Below, piece by piece: positions 7,206 to 10,314 of a stretch of DNA of 10,314 nucleotides. The notes under the pieces are model-generated. The model worked only from the letters and a program-made list of their open reading frames with translations, did not search any database and was not told the DNA's origin. The DNA lies in NCBI GenBank assembly GCA_002890585.1, contig MIQB01000072.1, positions 1 to 10,314 on the forward strand. Direction: 5' to 3'. The position numbers and the translations under genes are program-made. How positions within the stretch are numbered: position 1 is the first letter of the stretch; each line of letters opens with the position of its first letter. This DNA comes from Tannerella sp. oral taxon 808 (GTDB taxonomy: Bacteria > Bacteroidota > Bacteroidia > Bacteroidales > Tannerellaceae).

Positions 7206-7244
7206 TCAAAAAAATGCCAGCCGCCACTGGACTGACATTTTGGC
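7206..7244 (-). promoter_or_regulatory. Possible heat-shock control region of htpG
   Basis: Reading the minus strand, GCCAAAATGTCAGTC (7230-7244 on +) is followed after 10 bp by TGGCATTTTTTTGA (7206-7219). Both boxes have close counterparts upstream of dnaK. The second box loosely resembles a sigma-54 -24/-12 element (TGGCAC-N5-TTGCA), but the -12 part is TTTGA and the spacing is one base short, so I do not claim that sigma factor. The downstream edge is about 83 bp from the htpG ATG. No CIRCE element (HrcA site) was seen. Confidence 0.35.
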
Positions 7245-7302
7245 TTTGTGAGGGGCTGTATGTGCGCACTCCCATACGCCGCGAGGCATGGTGGGTAACG
7301 GC

Positions 7303-7348
7303 ACAAGCATCGTGTACAGTAGCGTACAAGCGTCATGTACAGTACGTG
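7303..7348. repeat. Two-copy 23-bp direct repeat
   Basis: ACAAGC.TC.TGTACAGTA occurs at 7303-7321 and again at 7326-7344, a 23-bp period with two mismatches in the 19 compared bases. Each copy holds the palindrome TGTACA. A partial third start (GTGCAAGTACC) follows. It lies in the gap between the small membrane-protein gene and htpG. Its role is unknown. Confidence 0.55.
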
Positions 7349-7418
7349 CAAGTACCAAAGCATTCCCCGCGAGACCCAGCGCGGCTTGCGCAAACGTGAA
7401 CCCGTATATGTAGGGGTA

Positions 7419-7991
7419 TCAGCGTTGCTTGATTCCCTCTAACTCATTCTTGATCTTCTTCAAATAATAGGGAATTTGCCCCATATAGGTTTCAGGAGGA
7501 TCCGAGTAATCATTAAACCCTACTTGATTGAATGGCAGCTTATAGGTGTTGACATATTCCTTTCCCATAATGTCGTAGCAGCTTATTTCAAATTCGACAT
7601 AGCTGTCATCAGCTCCTATGTCAATTTTCTTTTCACCCTTAAGAATTCCAAGGTAATAGGTGCATTTGTATTGCGGCGGCATAATTGTCAGGCCATTCTT
7701 CATAAATGAATGACTTGATATGGGATACTTCTCCTTATTAAACTTGTAATAGTCTTTAATCACCTTCACCTTTACATTCTTAGCGCATCCCTCTCCAATG
7801 TTCTGAAAGATTAGACTTAGGACAGAGTGATCCTCTGTTACTTTCAGGAATGCGATAACATGAGGCTCTATTTTTTGTAGCCTCATTTTTCTGCTTTCGT
7901 TGAGCATTTTCCATGTTATTACAGCAGAGACTATAGCGGAAATAACAAGGGCTAAACTCAGTATTATTTGAATTATCGATTCGGTGCTCAT
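7419..7991 (-). CDS. Small one-pass membrane protein of unknown function
   Basis: A 190-aa protein that I do not recognise as a named family. Residues 5-27 (IIQIILSLALVISAIVSAVIT and neighbours) form one membrane helix, followed by the basic stretch KMLNESRKMRLQK. By the positive-inside rule the rest lies in the cytoplasm. The soluble part starts EPHVIAFLKV and includes LSLIFQNIGEGCAKNVKVKV, a pattern seen in many hypothetical proteins with an N-terminal membrane anchor and a small beta-sandwich. Base composition differs sharply from the neighbours: 22 G+C of 60 at 7441-7500, against 38 of 60 at 8461-8520 in dnaK. This points to later acquisition. It sits alone between htpG and dnaK on the same strand, separated from dnaK by a hairpin. 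The ATG at 7991 directly precedes the helix and has an A-rich upstream stretch. Confidence 0.75.
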   Translation of the reverse strand: MSTESIIQIILSLALVISAIVSAVITWKMLNESRKMRLQKIEPHVIAFLKVTEDHSVLSLIFQNIGEGCAKNVKVKVIKDYYKFNKEKYPISSHSFMKNGLTIMPPQYKCTYYLGILKGEKKIDIGADDSYVEFEISCYDIMGKEYVNTYKLPFNQVGFNDYSDPPETYMGQIPYYLKKIKNELEGIKQR

Positions 7992-8017
7992 CTGAAATGT
8001 CTTTGATTAATTATACA

Positions 8018-8061
8018 GAAATCGCAGCCAGCACCGTGTTTTACGGGCCGACTGCGATTTC
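8018..8061 (-). terminator. Inverted repeat after dnaK, probable terminator
   Basis: GAAATCGCAG (8018-8027) is fully complementary to CTGCGATTTC (8052-8061). A smaller CCGT/ACGG stem (8034-8037, 8043-8046) is nested in the loop, giving a two-tier hairpin. It lies about 64 bp past the dnaK stop and 27 bp before the start of the small membrane-protein gene. On the minus strand the arm ends in TTTC, not a long T-run, so termination may be partial. It could also act as a processing or mRNA-stability element. Confidence 0.55.
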
Positions 8062-8124
8062 GAAACACAACTCTATTATGAAATACAAAAACTCGCTATA
8101 GTCGCTTCGTTAGGCGTTGGTGGA

Positions 8125-10035
<1,911 letters not shown>

Positions 10036-10108
10036 GTTCTTTATCGTTTATGTTATTTCTGATTCCTGTTTATCCATGCCCTCTGTGGGCATTTCGCGGG
10101 GGCATTCT

Positions 10109-10167
10109 TCAAATAATATGCCAAAGCGCGGCGCATTGCGGAGCGGGTGGCAGACTGACATTCTGTC
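10109..10167 (-). promoter_or_regulatory. Possible heat-shock control region of dnaK
   Basis: On the minus strand, GACAGAATGTCAGTC (10153-10167 on +) contains the perfect dyad GACA-GAA-TGTC. After 29 bp comes TGGCATATTATTTGA (10109-10123), preceded by T. The second box is near a sigma-54 type TGGCAC-N5-TTGCA element except for A in place of the conserved C at -12. It ends about 73 bp before the dnaK ATG, similar to the htpG arrangement (about 83 bp). The assignment is inferred from similarity between two sites only. Confidence 0.38.
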
Positions 10168-10220
10168 GCATATAACCCGAGCGGATGCTGGCCGAATTTG
10201 TCTCAGTATGTAATAGGAGG

Positions 10221-10314
10221 GTGACAGGCCGTGCAATCATCATTGATGTTTGGACCGCTGGGTGACAGGCCGTGCAATCATCATTGATGTTTGGACCGCT
10301 GGGTGACAGGCCGT
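10221..10314. repeat. Perfect 41-bp tandem array running off the window
   Basis: Units at 10221-10261 and 10262-10302 are identical, and a third begins at 10303 and is cut after 12 bp. The unit starts GTGACAGGCCGTGCAATC and ends TTTGGACCGCTGG, with a small CAAT-CATC-ATTG dyad in between. There are no variable spacers, so it is not a CRISPR array. It starts about 185 bp upstream of the dnaK start codon. The total copy number lies beyond the window. Confidence 0.9.

Noticed and set aside
7145..7399. Two 82-aa frames on opposite strands in the htpG upstream gap
   Set aside because: They overlap almost completely, cover repeats and regulatory-looking sequence, and show no protein-like features.
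10048..10236. 62-aa minus-strand frame upstream of dnaK
   Set aside because: It covers the presumed dnaK control region and runs into the tandem array; no family resemblance.
10221..10314. CRISPR array
   Set aside because: The whole 41-bp unit is identical with no variable spacers, and no cas genes are present.

Overview
The window looks like chromosomal DNA of an oral or gut Bacteroidales, most likely a Tannerella- or Porphyromonas-like member. Three things support this. DnaK and HtpG have Bacteroidota lengths and C-termini. Two secreted proteins carry a signal peptide followed by Gln and end in a type IX secretion (T9SS)-like C-terminal domain. Starts are preceded by A-rich stretches rather than Shine-Dalgarno sequences. 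Most of the DNA is G+C-rich. Genus assignment is inference.

Left part (1-1546): a tandem array of eight 41-42 bp units, each with a small dyad, cut by the window edge; then a C-rich stretch with a 10-bp inverted repeat; then a metallo-beta-lactamase-fold hydrolase gene (608-1483, +). The hydrolase's last codons and stop lie in a 42-bp tandem duplication. The following 408-bp gap holds a strong G-quadruplex candidate and a possible Bacteroidota-type promoter.

Middle (1892-4976): two tandem paralogous secreted proteins (490 and 489 aa, +). Their 5' ends are nearly identical, their middles are diverged, and 407 bp of their 3' ends are identical. A hairpin terminator follows. This mosaic pair is the most unusual coding content here. 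I do not recognise the family beyond export signal, Asp-box-like motif and T9SS-like tail.

Right part (5005-10314, all genes on -): htpG (Hsp90) with its own terminator, an A+T-rich gene for a small one-pass membrane protein of unknown function, and dnaK (Hsp70). htpG and dnaK are not adjacent in an operon, but their upstream regions share two similar sequence boxes, which suggests common heat-shock control. The window ends in a second, perfect 41-bp tandem array that runs off the edge.

No tRNA, rRNA, CRISPR array or transposase was seen. The two chaperones are housekeeping genes. The repeats, the mosaic secreted pair and the A+T-rich membrane gene are the accessory-looking parts.
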